Counted from the first letter of the stretch, positions 53,183 through 62,543 are shown. The stretch is DNA of 64,000 nucleotides from Micromonospora rifamycinica (GCF_900090265.1 NZ_LT607752.1:6888001-6952000); one strand, 5' to 3'. A program made the numbers and translations. The notes: a model not told the origin generated them from the letters alone.

Positions 53183-54816
53183 GTGAGGGGTGGCGAGCGG
53201 TAGGCGTTGATTGCCTGGTCGAGTTCCCGTACCGCTCGGGTGCGCTTCCACGGGTCGAGTCCGCGCCGCAGTTGCTGCACTCGCTGTTCGATACGGCGGG
53301 TCGAGTTCACCGAGGTCAGCTCCACGACTTCGGAGATGGTCTGGCAGGCGACACCGATGTTCTGCTGTTGCGCGAACGCCTCCGCGCGATACAGCAGGCG
53401 GAACGAGCGCTCGTGGAGATTGCCTTGGTCGCTGATCTTGAGGGCTTTCTCGGTTGCTGCCATGATTCGATCAGCTCCGTCGAACTTCAGTGCGTTCTGG
53501 GCATTGGTGGCCCAGTAGAAGGACTCGTCGTAGAAGTACCACCAGGACTGGCTGGGGCTCTGGTCGGCCAACGCTGCTTGCAGGGCGGCGTACTCGCGGT
53601 CGAGGGCTTGTTTGGATTGGTGGTTTTGGTTGTCGGCGGTGAGGGCGCGGACGGTGACGTCGGCGGCGTAGGCGCGGGCGTAGGGGCTGCTGGTCTGGTC
53701 GGCCCAGGCAGAGGCGGCTGCGGCGTGGTCGATGCCGATGCGGGGTTTGCCTTGCCAGGTGGCGAGGTGGCTCATGGTGCAGAGGATGTAGGTGACGAGT
53801 TCGACGGCGCGGGCGTCGTGGGCGGCGGTGCGTGCGTCGTCGTAGAGGCGTTGGGCGGTGTGGTAGTCGCCGGTGTTGAAGCAGAGCCACCCGGCGAGTT
53901 GGGTGAGTTCGGCGTAGGTGGCGATGGCGTGGTCGCGGTGGGGGCCGTGGGGTGCGGCTTTGGCCTGTTGTTCGGCGAGGCGTCGGTAGGCCAGGGCGGT
54001 GGGGAGGGTGGCGGCAGCGCCGAGGACGTCGCCCTGTTTACGCAGGTTGGGCATCATGGCTTCGCAGTGCGCGAGGGTGGCCGGCTCGAACCGTGCGGGA
54101 TCGGTGAGCGTGGGTGCGGCGGTGGCGCTGTCGGTGAAGCCTGTCAACTCGGTCAGGGGCGCTGTCGCGGCGACGGCCAGTGCGGCGGTGAGTTTGCCGA
54201 GGAGGTCGCGTCGGGTCTGGGGGTGGGGTACTCGTTGCATCCACATGGTGATGACCTGCGCCAACTCTGCGAAGTTGACCTCCTCGGGTCGGCGGTACAG
54301 GCCGGCGGCTTCCGCTTGTGGCGGGGCGTCCGCGTCGGCGTTGGGGCGTCGACCGAGCAGGTCACGAAGCAGGATCTCTGCCTCGCTGGGCACCATGATT
54401 TCACCTGCGAGCCCGGGTTTCACCCCCTCGGTCGTGACGGGAGTCGATGCGGTGGCGGAGTCGAGGTGGCGGAAGCTCGGTAGGTCGGCCAGGAGGTCGG
54501 CGACGCTGCATTCGTAGAGTTCGGCGAGGCGGGCCAGGTTGTCCTGGGAGGGTGAGTAGCCGCCCTTGCCGGGCCAGATCTCCCAGTACGAGAAGCTCTT
54601 GAACGACTTGGGTTCGTTGGGCCAGCGCTGGTTCCATTCCTCGGCGGCTTTCGCCTGGCTCCATCCGCGAACGACGCGCAGCGCGACGCGGGGGTTGAGG
54701 CGGAACCTGTCGCGGAAGACGTCGGCGGTCTCGACCCATGTTCTTCCCGCTGACCGTAGTTCGGCGGCGAGGCGCGTTTGTTGCTGCCGCAGGCTTTCGG
54801 GATTCCCGTCGGTCAT
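53179..54816 (-). CDS. XRE-type HTH regulator with helical repeat domain
   Basis: In this 545-residue protein the N-terminal region (about 38-112) has a Cro/XRE-like fold: VRGWSQAKAAEEWNQRWP, then SYWEIWPGKGGYSPSQDN and LARLAELYECSVADLLAD. The remainder is a long helical TPR-like region (LAYRRLAEQQAKA, GDYHTAQRLYDDARTAA) as in many large actinobacterial regulators that sense a ligand or peptide. It starts at ATG 54816, with the 54892 inverted repeat in its promoter. It probably controls itself, the divergent oxidoreductase operon and the GNAT gene. Confidence 0.84.
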   Translation of the reverse strand: MTDGNPESLRQQQTRLAAELRSAGRTWVETADVFRDRFRLNPRVALRVVRGWSQAKAAEEWNQRWPNEPKSFKSFSYWEIWPGKGGYSPSQDNLARLAELYECSVADLLADLPSFRHLDSATASTPVTTEGVKPGLAGEIMVPSEAEILLRDLLGRRPNADADAPPQAEAAGLYRRPEEVNFAELAQVITMWMQRVPHPQTRRDLLGKLTAALAVAATAPLTELTGFTDSATAAPTLTDPARFEPATLAHCEAMMPNLRKQGDVLGAAATLPTALAYRRLAEQQAKAAPHGPHRDHAIATYAELTQLAGWLCFNTGDYHTAQRLYDDARTAAHDARAVELVTYILCTMSHLATWQGKPRIGIDHAAAASAWADQTSSPYARAYAADVTVRALTADNQNHQSKQALDREYAALQAALADQSPSQSWWYFYDESFYWATNAQNALKFDGADRIMAATEKALKISDQGNLHERSFRLLYRAEAFAQQQNIGVACQTISEVVELTSVNSTRRIEQRVQQLRRGLDPWKRTRAVRELDQAINAYRSPPLT

Positions 54817-54891
54817 GTGCGGCCCTTCCGCGTCAGCCGTGCCCGTCGATGCTGCTGCACCACCGTACGCAATTCGGGCCGTCTATGTAAC

Positions 54892-54910
54892 TTCCCCGCG
54901 ACACGGGGAA
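54892..54910. promoter_or_regulatory. TTCCCCG-N5-CGGGGAA inverted repeat, copy 2
   Basis: Perfect dyad with 7-bp arms and CGACA spacer in the gap between the XRE gene and the divergent operon. Identical arms occur at 52577-52595. This is the likely autoregulatory operator. Confidence 0.72.
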
Positions 54911-54930
54911 TCGGCGGTAAGGAAATCTCC

Positions 54931-54975
54931 CCACGATCACAGGTGGCGGCATGGGGACCACGTAAATGATCGTGG
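54931..54975. promoter_or_regulatory. Long-spaced inverted repeat in the divergent promoter
   Basis: Arms CCACGATCA (54931-54939) and TGATCGTGG (54967-54975) are perfectly complementary and 27 bp apart. It lies 137 bp upstream of the oxidoreductase start. It could be a second binding site or a leader hairpin. Confidence 0.5.
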
Positions 54976-55111
54976 ATGCCGTTGCCGAGCGACCGTGGTT
55001 CCGCGCCTTCTGTGCATTGCGAAGGAGGCGGACCTGCGGTGGTGCGGGAGGTGTTGTCCGATGCCAGCGTCGAAAGGGGTGGACGTGACGATCCACCGAA
55101 GGAAGTGGTTC

Positions 55112-56311
55112 ATGCCCGCGCCTGATCTTGCCCAGTCGCTGACCGGTGCTGCCGCTGATCATGAGCGAGCAGCGGCGTACTTCTGGTCGTTCCTGCTGCT
55201 TCGGGGTGTGCGGTTTCTTCCGCGGCGGCTTGCGGCGGTGTTCTTCTCGACGGTGGTGGAGTTGATTGCGCGTGGGGGTGATCCTGCTGCGTATCGGGCT
55301 GGGCTGGTGGTGTTGGGCCGGTTGTACCAGCGGTTCGACCTGCTTCCGGGTGATGGGGCGGTGGTCGCGGCGGCGGTGGTGGATACGGTGCGGCGGTTCG
55401 CGGGGGAGTCGTGGGGGTCGGAGTCGGCCCGGGTGTGGGAGCAGGGCTGTCTCCGGGTGCTGGGTTTGGCCGAGCAGTCCGCCGAGATGCTGGGCGATGG
55501 TCCGCAGGTGACGTTCGGTGTGGTGGAGTCGGTGGTGTCGGCGGGTGTGGATCTTGCGGTGGTGTCGGTGCGTCCGGTGGGGCGGCTGCACTTCGTGGCG
55601 GGGGAGGCGTTGCCGGTGTGTTCGCCGCGGTTGCCGGGTCGGTGGCGGTGGTTGTCTCCGGCGAACGCGCCGCGTGTGGACGGGACGGTCGAGTTCCATG
55701 TTCGTGCCATTCCCGGTGGTGCCGTCTCACCGGTGCTGGTCGGGCAGGTGGCGGTGGGGGAGTCGCTGTGGTTGGGGCCGCCGTGTGAGGTGGGCCTGTC
55801 GGCGGCGGTGGCCGGTGACGCGGATCTGCTGTTGGTTGCCGGGGGTACGGGGCTTGCGCCGTTGCGGGCGGTCGTGGAGCAGCTCGCGGTGTCGCGGGTG
55901 CGGCGGCGGGTGACGGTGGTGGTCGGTGCCCGTGACCTGCCGGCGCTGTGTGAGATGGCGGGGTTGGAGGGGTTGCGGCGGGCGTATGGCGGTTGGTTGT
56001 CGGTGGTGTTGGTGTCCGGTGATGAGGGTGTTGATCCGTTGGCGGCGGGTGGTTTGTTGGGTGCGGTGTTGCTCCACTATGAGCCGGGTCGGGCCGTGGT
56101 GGTGTGTGGTCCGCCGCAGTTGATCGAGGAAGCCCGTACCTGGTTGCTGGTCGGTGGGGTGGCCTCTGAGGATCTGCGTCTGGCGGTGACGTTCCGGCAT
56201 GGCTTCGACGTGGTGTCGTGGGCGTCGCGGCAACGTCACGCTGACACGGTGGTCGCTGAAGTGGCCGGCGGCGAGGCCGGGGAGGATCGTCGGGCGGGGG
56301 ATGTGCCGTGA
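55112..56311 (+). CDS. Globin-like/FNR-type FAD-NAD(P) oxidoreductase (flavohaemoglobin-like)
   Basis: This is a 399-residue protein. The first ~130 residues are helical and align with the globin domain of flavohaemoglobins (LVVLGRLYQRFDLLPGDGAV). An FAD-binding barrel has the RWLSPANAP segment (179-187) in the place of the RxYS motif, and the NAD domain has GGTGLAP (244-250). The position of the proximal haem histidine appears to be Tyr72, so haem binding is doubtful. AAGGAAG lies before ATG 55112. It heads the operon and overlaps the next gene as GTGA. Confidence 0.76.
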   Translation: MPAPDLAQSLTGAAADHERAAAYFWSFLLLRGVRFLPRRLAAVFFSTVVELIARGGDPAAYRAGLVVLGRLYQRFDLLPGDGAVVAAAVVDTVRRFAGESWGSESARVWEQGCLRVLGLAEQSAEMLGDGPQVTFGVVESVVSAGVDLAVVSVRPVGRLHFVAGEALPVCSPRLPGRWRWLSPANAPRVDGTVEFHVRAIPGGAVSPVLVGQVAVGESLWLGPPCEVGLSAAVAGDADLLLVAGGTGLAPLRAVVEQLAVSRVRRRVTVVVGARDLPALCEMAGLEGLRRAYGGWLSVVLVSGDEGVDPLAAGGLLGAVLLHYEPGRAVVVCGPPQLIEEARTWLLVGGVASEDLRLAVTFRHGFDVVSWASRQRHADTVVAEVAGGEAGEDRRAGDVP

Positions 56312-56994
56312 CGCGGGTCGTGGTGTGCCGGGCGTCGGAGGCGGACCTCGACGTGCTGGCGCCGCTGGTGGCGCAGTCCCTGTCGGTCGGGCCGGTCGGC
56401 GGCTGGTTGGTGCCGGAGGCCACCGAGCGCCCCCGGGTGCTGTGGCGGTATGCGCGGTTGTTGGTGTCGTGGGGGTTGCGGCACGGCCAGGTCGACACGA
56501 CGGGGGATCGGTCGGTGGTGGCGGTGTGGTTCCGGCGGGTGGAGGTGCCGGTGCCGTCGGCGGGGTGGATGTATGACCTGCACCGGACGCTCGGCGTGTA
56601 TGCGTCGCGGTTGGCGTTGTGGCATGCGTATCTCGATGCGGTGGTGCCGCCGGTCCCGCATGCCTACCTCGCGCACCTCGCCATCCGTCCCGGCCGCGAG
56701 GATGCGGCGCGGGTGTTGTTGGCCGCCTGTCACCGGGTTCTCGACGCGGAGGGGCTTGCGGCGTATGCGGAGTGCCCGGGTGGTCGTCCTCGGGAGGGCG
56801 TGTTGGCCGGGTGCAGCTATGCGCCGAGGTCGCCGATCCTGCTGGAACCGGGCGGTCCGGCCCTGTGGCGGATGTGGCGGTCCGCCCCGGACGCCGGCCG
56901 GTCGTGTGGCGGGTTTCCTCCTCGGGTCCGGTTGCGTCGTGGGGTGACCTTGCTGCGTGGTCGGGTTGTCCCTGCGCGACCTGGTCCATGTTGA
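56308..56994 (+). CDS. GNAT-fold acetyltransferase-like protein
   Basis: This 228-residue protein has a GNAT core: N-terminal VVVCRASEADLDVLAPLVAQ, central AYLAHLAIRPGREDAARVLL and later AYAECPGGRP. The acetyl-CoA loop lacks the usual QxxGxG (here PGREDAAR), so activity is uncertain. The extra C-terminal ~40 residues are Arg-rich. Start GTG in an overlap with the oxidoreductase gene. Members of this type often acetylate amines or antibiotics; here the substrate is unknown. Confidence 0.65.
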   Translation: MTRVVVCRASEADLDVLAPLVAQSLSVGPVGGWLVPEATERPRVLWRYARLLVSWGLRHGQVDTTGDRSVVAVWFRRVEVPVPSAGWMYDLHRTLGVYASRLALWHAYLDAVVPPVPHAYLAHLAIRPGREDAARVLLAACHRVLDAEGLAAYAECPGGRPREGVLAGCSYAPRSPILLEPGGPALWRMWRSAPDAGRSCGGFPPRVRLRRGVTLLRGRVVPARPGPC

Positions 56995-57094
56995 CCGTGC
57001 CCTGGTAGGGCGCTTTCCCGATTTGTAGCTGGTGTTGGCCGTGTGGCCCGCCGGTCGTCCCTGTGCACCCGTTTTCCGAAGGAGGGCTTGCCTC

Positions 57095-57487
57095 ATGGTG
57101 GCTGTTGTCGATCGTCCGGTGGTCATGTTTCCGCCGCGTCGGCGTGAGTTGGGTCGCTGGCTACCGCCCTGGCTGACCCCCGCCCGTTCCCGGCCTGTCA
57201 CCCCCGACAGCTTGGACGGGGAGGGTGTGGGGTCGGAGGCGGATCTGTGGGGGTATGCGATCCGGCGGGAGTGGCCGGACGGTGCCCATGATCTGTTTGG
57301 GTTCACGTCGCGTGCGGATGTGGCGTTGCGGCGGTTGGACCGGGATCGGGGTTACTGGCGGGGTGGGCCGGTGCGTCCGACGGCGGTGTTGCTGGTGACC
57401 GCGAGCGCCGACGAGGTGGTGGCGCATCCGGTGCGGGGTTGTCGGAAGTCGTCGTGCCCGGACTCGTTGCAGTGGGGGCAGCGGTGA
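57095..57487 (+). CDS. Hypothetical protein in the amine operon
   Basis: I do not recognise this 130-residue protein. It has a conserved-looking middle (LWGYAIRREWPDGAHDLFGF, then DVALRRLDRDRGYWRGGP), and the C-terminus has paired Cys (GCRKSSCPDS). AAGGAGG at 57079-57085 stands before the ATG. The stop overlaps the permease start as GTGA, so it is co-translated with the transporter. Confidence 0.65.
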   Translation: MVAVVDRPVVMFPPRRRELGRWLPPWLTPARSRPVTPDSLDGEGVGSEADLWGYAIRREWPDGAHDLFGFTSRADVALRRLDRDRGYWRGGPVRPTAVLLVTASADEVVAHPVRGCRKSSCPDSLQWGQR

Positions 57488-58941
57488 CGCCGTATGCGCA
57501 GGTGGCGCTCGCCCGGCGGACGATGACCCCGACCGGCTTGTCGATTTTCGGGGCGGCGGCGTCCGCGCCGATGGTGGTTCTCGCTGGTGGTCTGGTTACC
57601 ACGTATGCCACGACCCGGGTGACCGCGTTGCCCCTCACCTTCGTCCTGGTCGCGGCCGTGGTGGCGCTGCTGATGGTCGGCTACACCGCGTTGGCCCGGC
57701 AGGTCGGCCATCCGGCGGCCTACTACGGCATCCTCGCCCACGCGGTCAGCCGCGGCTGGGGTGTGGCCGCCGGCGTGGTCGCGCTGGTCGCGTACACGGG
57801 GATCCAGACCAGTCTGTACGGCCTGTTCGGGGCGACCCTGGCCGCGCAGCTCGGTGGCACCTGGTGGGTGTGGGCGGGCATCGCCTGGGTGGTTGTCGGG
57901 GCGCTCGGGGTGCGGGCGATCGTGCTGTCGACCTGGGTTCTCGGTGGGGTTCTCGCGGTGTCGTTGCTGGTCGTGGGGCTGTTCGTCGTGGCGGGTCTCG
58001 GTTCCCCGGCCGATGGTGCCGTGTCGTGGGAGGGGTTTCACGCTTCCGGTCTGGCGGTCGGGGGGATCGGTGGGGCGGTGGCGTTGTGTGTGGCCGCGTT
58101 CATGGGTGTCGACGCGCCGGGTTCGTTCGTGGAGGAGGCGGTGGATCGCCGGTCGATCGGCCGCGCGACGATCATGGCGGTTCTTGTCCTGGGTGGCGTG
58201 TATGCGGCTGCGGCGTGGGCGATGGGTGTCGCTGTCGGCCCGCAGACCGTCGCGACCCGCGCTGCCGATCCGTCGGCCGGGCTGCCCTTCAGCATCCTTG
58301 AACCCGCCGGTACGGCGTGGGTGGGTGTCGCCGGTGTGGTGCTGGTGTTCGCGATCGTCACGTCGATGCTGGCGTTCCACAACGTGATCGCCCGGTATGT
58401 GTTCGCGATGGCCCGTGAGGGTGTCCTCCCGGCTGGTCTCGCCCGGACCGCGAGCGCGACTCGGGTCCGCGCGCCGCGTGGTGGCTCCCTCACCCAGTCC
58501 GGGGTGGCTGCTCTGGTCGTGGGGGCGTTCGCTGTCAGCGGGGCTGATCCGGTGGCGGTGATGTTCACCTGGCTGTCGACCCTCGGCGCGTTGGGTCTGC
58601 TCTGCCTGCTGCTCGCCGCTTCGGTCGCCGCGCTGGCCGCTCCACCGTCCGTGCGGGGTGAGCGGGCCGGGGTGTGGCAGTGGAAGGCCGCACCCGCGTT
58701 GGGGGTGCTCGGCGGGTCGGTGGTCCTCGTCGCGATGGTCGGCAACGTCGGTTCCCTGCTCGGGGCCGTACCCGGGTCGCCGTATCCGTTGCTGCTGCCG
58801 GTGGTCCTCGCCGCGACCGCCACCGCTGGCGGCATGTGGGCCGCGCACCTGCGCCGCACCCGACCTGACGTCTATGCCGGTATCGGTCACGGCACTCCGA
58901 AGACCCATGCCGTGCCTGACGCCCTTCACATTTCCATCTGA
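57484..58941 (+). CDS. APC-superfamily amino acid permease
   Basis: This 485-residue membrane protein has about 12 TM helices. APC hallmarks are a broken first helix region, GVDAPGSFVEEAVD (the ExxxP-like amino-acid permease segment) and FHNVIARYVFAMAREGVLP. GTG 57484 is chosen since it overlaps the previous stop as GTGA and follows a GGGGG site. Upstream in-frame TTG 57439 and GTG 57454 are alternatives. With a histidine-decarboxylase-like gene two genes downstream, amino acid uptake or an amino acid/amine exchange is likely. Confidence 0.85.
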   Translation: MTPYAQVALARRTMTPTGLSIFGAAASAPMVVLAGGLVTTYATTRVTALPLTFVLVAAVVALLMVGYTALARQVGHPAAYYGILAHAVSRGWGVAAGVVALVAYTGIQTSLYGLFGATLAAQLGGTWWVWAGIAWVVVGALGVRAIVLSTWVLGGVLAVSLLVVGLFVVAGLGSPADGAVSWEGFHASGLAVGGIGGAVALCVAAFMGVDAPGSFVEEAVDRRSIGRATIMAVLVLGGVYAAAAWAMGVAVGPQTVATRAADPSAGLPFSILEPAGTAWVGVAGVVLVFAIVTSMLAFHNVIARYVFAMAREGVLPAGLARTASATRVRAPRGGSLTQSGVAALVVGAFAVSGADPVAVMFTWLSTLGALGLLCLLLAASVAALAAPPSVRGERAGVWQWKAAPALGVLGGSVVLVAMVGNVGSLLGAVPGSPYPLLLPVVLAATATAGGMWAAHLRRTRPDVYAGIGHGTPKTHAVPDALHISI

Positions 58942-58962
58942 GCCCTGAGGATCAGCTCGACT

Positions 58963-59979
58963 ATGAAGACCTACACCGTCCGCACACCAGTGGCGCCGGG
59001 TTACCGCAGCAGCAGTGATCCGCTGGACCCGGCCTGGCGACCCGAACCTCCGCGACTGTCGGCACCGCCCGGCCCTCGCCGACCGGCAGACCACCAACCC
59101 CCGCCAGATCCCCGCCTGATCCAGCCGCCGCCTCCGGACTACCGCATGCCCGACGAGCGACCGTACCGCCGGGACGTCCCCGTCCACGCGGCCCCGCCCG
59201 AGCAGACCCCGTCACCCTCCCCACAGCAGGGGGAGCCCGACGGCGGGGTGTCGGTCGAGGCCCGCTGGTGGGCGGATCTGCGGCAGCAGGTGGTCTACCG
59301 GGCGAAGCGGTTGAACACCGGGCACATGTTCGAGGCGGACCAGCGGTACGGGCAGCGTGACGCGCTCGGTCCGCACGGGGTGATGCTGTTCTTCGTCTCC
59401 GAGGCCCCCGCCCAGCCGCACGGCTACCAGCTGCACACCGCCTACCGGCTGTGGCTGTCCTCCCCGGAGTCGCAGCACCTGCCCCGCCTCCTGGCCGACC
59501 TGACCGAGGTCGTCGCCGACAGCATCACCCGCGCCGGGGCGGCCGGGCGGCGGTGGCATCCGGTGGGGCCGCAGGGGTCGATGGTCAACGGCGGTGACAT
59601 GACCCTGCCCTCCGGTGCCGTCTACGTCGGGGTGGGGGTGACCACCCTCGACTCCGACCAAGGGCGGTGGCAGCAACTCGCCCGGACCCTGCGCCACCCC
59701 GACGACCACCGCCGCCGCTCGGTGTTCGACCTCAAGGGTCAGTGCTACGTGCTGCTGACCGACGGGACCGCTCTGCACGTCGACCGGGATCCGCACGCCC
59801 CGATCGGCGTGGACGGTGTCCGCTGCACCAAACCTCTCGACCCCGACCGCAGCACCTACTACAACCCGCATGAACACCTCACCGACCAGGGTGACCCGAT
59901 CACCCGTGACACCTGGGCGCAGCTGACCCGGCTGCACCACACGCTCGCCGGGCACCTCCTCGCGGGACATCCCGCATGA
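58963..59979 (+). CDS. Hypothetical protein with Pro-rich N-terminus
   Basis: This 338-residue protein is unrecognised. The first ~95 residues are Pro/Arg-rich. The following domain contains YRAKRLNTGHMFEADQRYGQ and GPHGVMLFFVSEAPAQPHGY and is ordered in appearance. Near the end is VFDLKGQCYVLLTDGTALHV. It lies 21 bp after the permease and overlaps the decarboxylase start as ATGA, so it belongs to the operon. Confidence 0.62.
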   Translation: MKTYTVRTPVAPGYRSSSDPLDPAWRPEPPRLSAPPGPRRPADHQPPPDPRLIQPPPPDYRMPDERPYRRDVPVHAAPPEQTPSPSPQQGEPDGGVSVEARWWADLRQQVVYRAKRLNTGHMFEADQRYGQRDALGPHGVMLFFVSEAPAQPHGYQLHTAYRLWLSSPESQHLPRLLADLTEVVADSITRAGAAGRRWHPVGPQGSMVNGGDMTLPSGAVYVGVGVTTLDSDQGRWQQLARTLRHPDDHRRRSVFDLKGQCYVLLTDGTALHVDRDPHAPIGVDGVRCTKPLDPDRSTYYNPHEHLTDQGDPITRDTWAQLTRLHHTLAGHLLAGHPA

Positions 59980-61238
59980 CCCCCACCCCGGTGTCTGCTC
60001 GTCGGTGTGGGCTGGCCGAGGCCGCGGATCTCGGCCGTACGCCGGTCGATGTCACTGCGGTCCTGGACCACCTGGTCGCGCAGGCGGACACGGCTGCGCC
60101 GACGAGCGTCGGTTTCCCCGGCGCGGTCGACCTCGACCACCGGGAGGTGATGGCCCGGCTCGGCCACCGGTTGTGGAACAACATCGGTGACCCGACCGAT
60201 GTCGGCGGCACCGCCCACACCCGGGTCCTCGAACAAGCCGTGATCGCCTGGCTCGCCGACACCCTGGCCATGCCCGCCGACGACCGGTGGGGGTACGTCA
60301 CCACCGGCGGCACCGAAGGCAACCTGTCCGCCCTACACACCGCCCGCCGCCGCCTGCCCACAGCCCGGATCTACTACTCGACCGCCGCCCACTACTCGAT
60401 TCCGAAGATCATCGACATGCTCGGCGCCCGCGGGGTGGCCGTCGAGGCGGGTGTCGACGGGGAGATGGACTACGCGCATCTCGCCGTCCGGGTGCGCCGG
60501 CACCGGCGGTGGCCGGCGATCGTCGTGGCCACCGCCGGCACCACCATGACCGAAGCCGTCGACGACACCACCCGCATCCACACCATCCTCAACGAACACC
60601 AGGTGCCGGGCCGGCACGTGCACGTGGATGCCGCCCTGTCCGGGATTCCCCTGGCCCTCGACGGGCGGCTGCGTCTGGACGACGACAGCGGTGTTGGCAG
60701 CATCGCGGTGTCCGGGCACAAGTTCCTCGGGGTGCCGACGCCGTGCGGGGTGGTCCTCATCCGCGACAGCCTCCGCCGCCAGGCCGCCCCCGTCGCCTAC
60801 ACCGCGACGCTCGACTCCACCATCACCGGGTCGCGCTGCGGGCTGGCCGCCGCCCTGCTGTGGCACGCCATCGCCACGCATGGGCGGGAGGGGCACCGGT
60901 GGCGGGTCAGCGAAGCCCGCCGCCTCGCCACCTACACCGTCGACCAGTTGACCGCCGCCGGCTGGCCCGCCTGGCGACACCCCCACGCCTTCACCGTCGT
61001 CCTGGCCACCCCACCCCCCGCAGTACGGGCCAAATGGCTCCTCGCCACCGATGCGGACATCAGCCACCTCATCTGCATGCCCGGCGTCACCCAAGGCCAG
61101 ATCGACGCCTTCGTCACCGACCTCACCGACACCACCACGCCGGCCGGCGATCCCGACCCAGGTGACCCCCACCTACCGAGGCCGATTCCCCGCCCCCGCC
61201 GAGCACCTGCACCCGCCGCCGGCATCGGTACGCCCTGA
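59976..61238 (+). CDS. PLP-dependent histidine decarboxylase-like enzyme
   Basis: This 420-residue fold-type I PLP enzyme resembles bacterial histidine decarboxylases. Seen are WGYVTTGGTEGNLSALHTAR, the IYYSTAAHYSIPKI segment, IVVATAGTTMTEAVDD, HVDAALSG with the cofactor Asp, and the Schiff-base Lys249 in SGHKFLGVPTPCG. The expected reaction is decarboxylation of histidine (or another aromatic amino acid) to the amine. The last ~40 residues are Pro-rich and dispensable in appearance. It is followed by a 168-bp gap of imperfect CGTCCCG-like repeats before the deacetylase gene. Confidence 0.85.
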   Translation: MTPTPVSARRCGLAEAADLGRTPVDVTAVLDHLVAQADTAAPTSVGFPGAVDLDHREVMARLGHRLWNNIGDPTDVGGTAHTRVLEQAVIAWLADTLAMPADDRWGYVTTGGTEGNLSALHTARRRLPTARIYYSTAAHYSIPKIIDMLGARGVAVEAGVDGEMDYAHLAVRVRRHRRWPAIVVATAGTTMTEAVDDTTRIHTILNEHQVPGRHVHVDAALSGIPLALDGRLRLDDDSGVGSIAVSGHKFLGVPTPCGVVLIRDSLRRQAAPVAYTATLDSTITGSRCGLAAALLWHAIATHGREGHRWRVSEARRLATYTVDQLTAAGWPAWRHPHAFTVVLATPPPAVRAKWLLATDADISHLICMPGVTQGQIDAFVTDLTDTTTPAGDPDPGDPHLPRPIPRPRRAPAPAAGIGTP

Positions 61239-61406
61239 CCCGCTGCCTACCACCCTGCCGTCCCGCCGTCCCGGCTTCCCCGCATCCCGGCTCCCGCGTC
61301 CCGACTTTCGGAGCCCTGACCTTCCGAGCCCCGGCTTTGCGCGTCCCGGCGCACCTGCCCGTCGCTGCCCGAACCCCTCGACCGATCCCTTGCGGAGGCG
61401 ATCACT

Positions 61407-62543
61407 GTGGCCACCGGCTACGTCTTCCACCCCGAATACCTGTGGCACGACACCGGCACCAGCGCCGGCGTGCTCCCCGCCGACCCGACCGCCGGTGTGC
61501 AACCTGCCGTGCACATCGAGAACCCGGAGGCGAAACGCCGTACCCATGAACTGATCCACCTCTCCGGGCTCCTGGCCGAACTCCTCGTCGTCGAACCCCG
61601 ACGGGCCACCATGACGGAACTGCTCCGGGTGCACACCCCCGCGCACGTGCAGCACATTCGCGCGCAGAGCGACCTGCGCGGGGGAGGCGACGCGGGGGAC
61701 GGCTTCTCGCCGGTCGGGCACGGCAGCTACGACATCGCCCGTCTCGCCGCCGGTGGCCTGCTCGCTCTCGTCACCGCCGTCGCCGACGGTGACATCACCA
61801 CCGGGTACGCCCTGACCCGCCCGCCCGGACACCACGCCACCGCCGACACCGGCATGGGCTTCTGCCTGTTCAACAACCTCGCCATCGCCGCCCGCCACGC
61901 CCGAACCGTCCACGGGCTGGCCCGTATCGCGATCGTCGACTGGGACGCCCACCACGGCAACGGCACCCAAACCATCTTCTACGCCGACCCCACCGTCCTG
62001 ACCATCTCCCTGCACCAGGCCAACTGCTTCCCACCCGACTCCGGATGGACCCACGAAAACGGCACCGCCCAGGGTGCCGGACACGCCCTCAACGTGCCCC
62101 TACCTCCTGGTAGCGGCCACGCCGCCTACCTCCAGACCATGCACCAGGTCGTCATCCCCGCCCTCGACCGCTTCGGCCCCGACCTGATCCTGCTCGCCAA
62201 CGGCGTCGACGCCAACGTCTTCGACCCCATGGCCCGACAGATGCTCACCACCGCCACCTACCGCCAGATGACCCGCCTGCTCGTCGACGCCGCCGACCGG
62301 CTCTGCCACGGCCGACTCATCGCCGCCCACGAAGGCGGCTACAGCCCCTTCTACACCCCCTACTGCGTCCTCGCCGTCCTCGAAGAACTCACCGGCACCA
62401 CCACCCGCATCACCGACCCTTACGCCACGATCGTCGCCGCCTACACCAGCGAGCCTCTGCAACCCCACCAGCAGGACGTCATCGACGCCGCCGCCGACCT
62501 CGTACCCCGTATCACCGCGCCCGCCACCACGCCCACGCCCTGA
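61407..62543 (+). CDS. Histone deacetylase/acetylpolyamine amidohydrolase family enzyme
   Basis: This 378-residue class II HDAC-like zinc hydrolase has RPPGHHA (138-144) with the paired active-site histidines and VDWDAHHGNGT (177-187) with zinc ligands Asp180 and His182. The C-terminal NGVDANVFDPMARQML replaces the usual GFDAH-DPL. Bacterial members remove acetyl groups from acetylpolyamines or related amines. GGAGG lies before GTG 61407. Adjacent GNAT-like, permease and decarboxylase genes suggest a substrate that is an acetylated amine. Confidence 0.88.
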   Translation: MATGYVFHPEYLWHDTGTSAGVLPADPTAGVQPAVHIENPEAKRRTHELIHLSGLLAELLVVEPRRATMTELLRVHTPAHVQHIRAQSDLRGGGDAGDGFSPVGHGSYDIARLAAGGLLALVTAVADGDITTGYALTRPPGHHATADTGMGFCLFNNLAIAARHARTVHGLARIAIVDWDAHHGNGTQTIFYADPTVLTISLHQANCFPPDSGWTHENGTAQGAGHALNVPLPPGSGHAAYLQTMHQVVIPALDRFGPDLILLANGVDANVFDPMARQMLTTATYRQMTRLLVDAADRLCHGRLIAAHEGGYSPFYTPYCVLAVLEELTGTTTRITDPYATIVAAYTSEPLQPHQQDVIDAAADLVPRITAPATTPTP

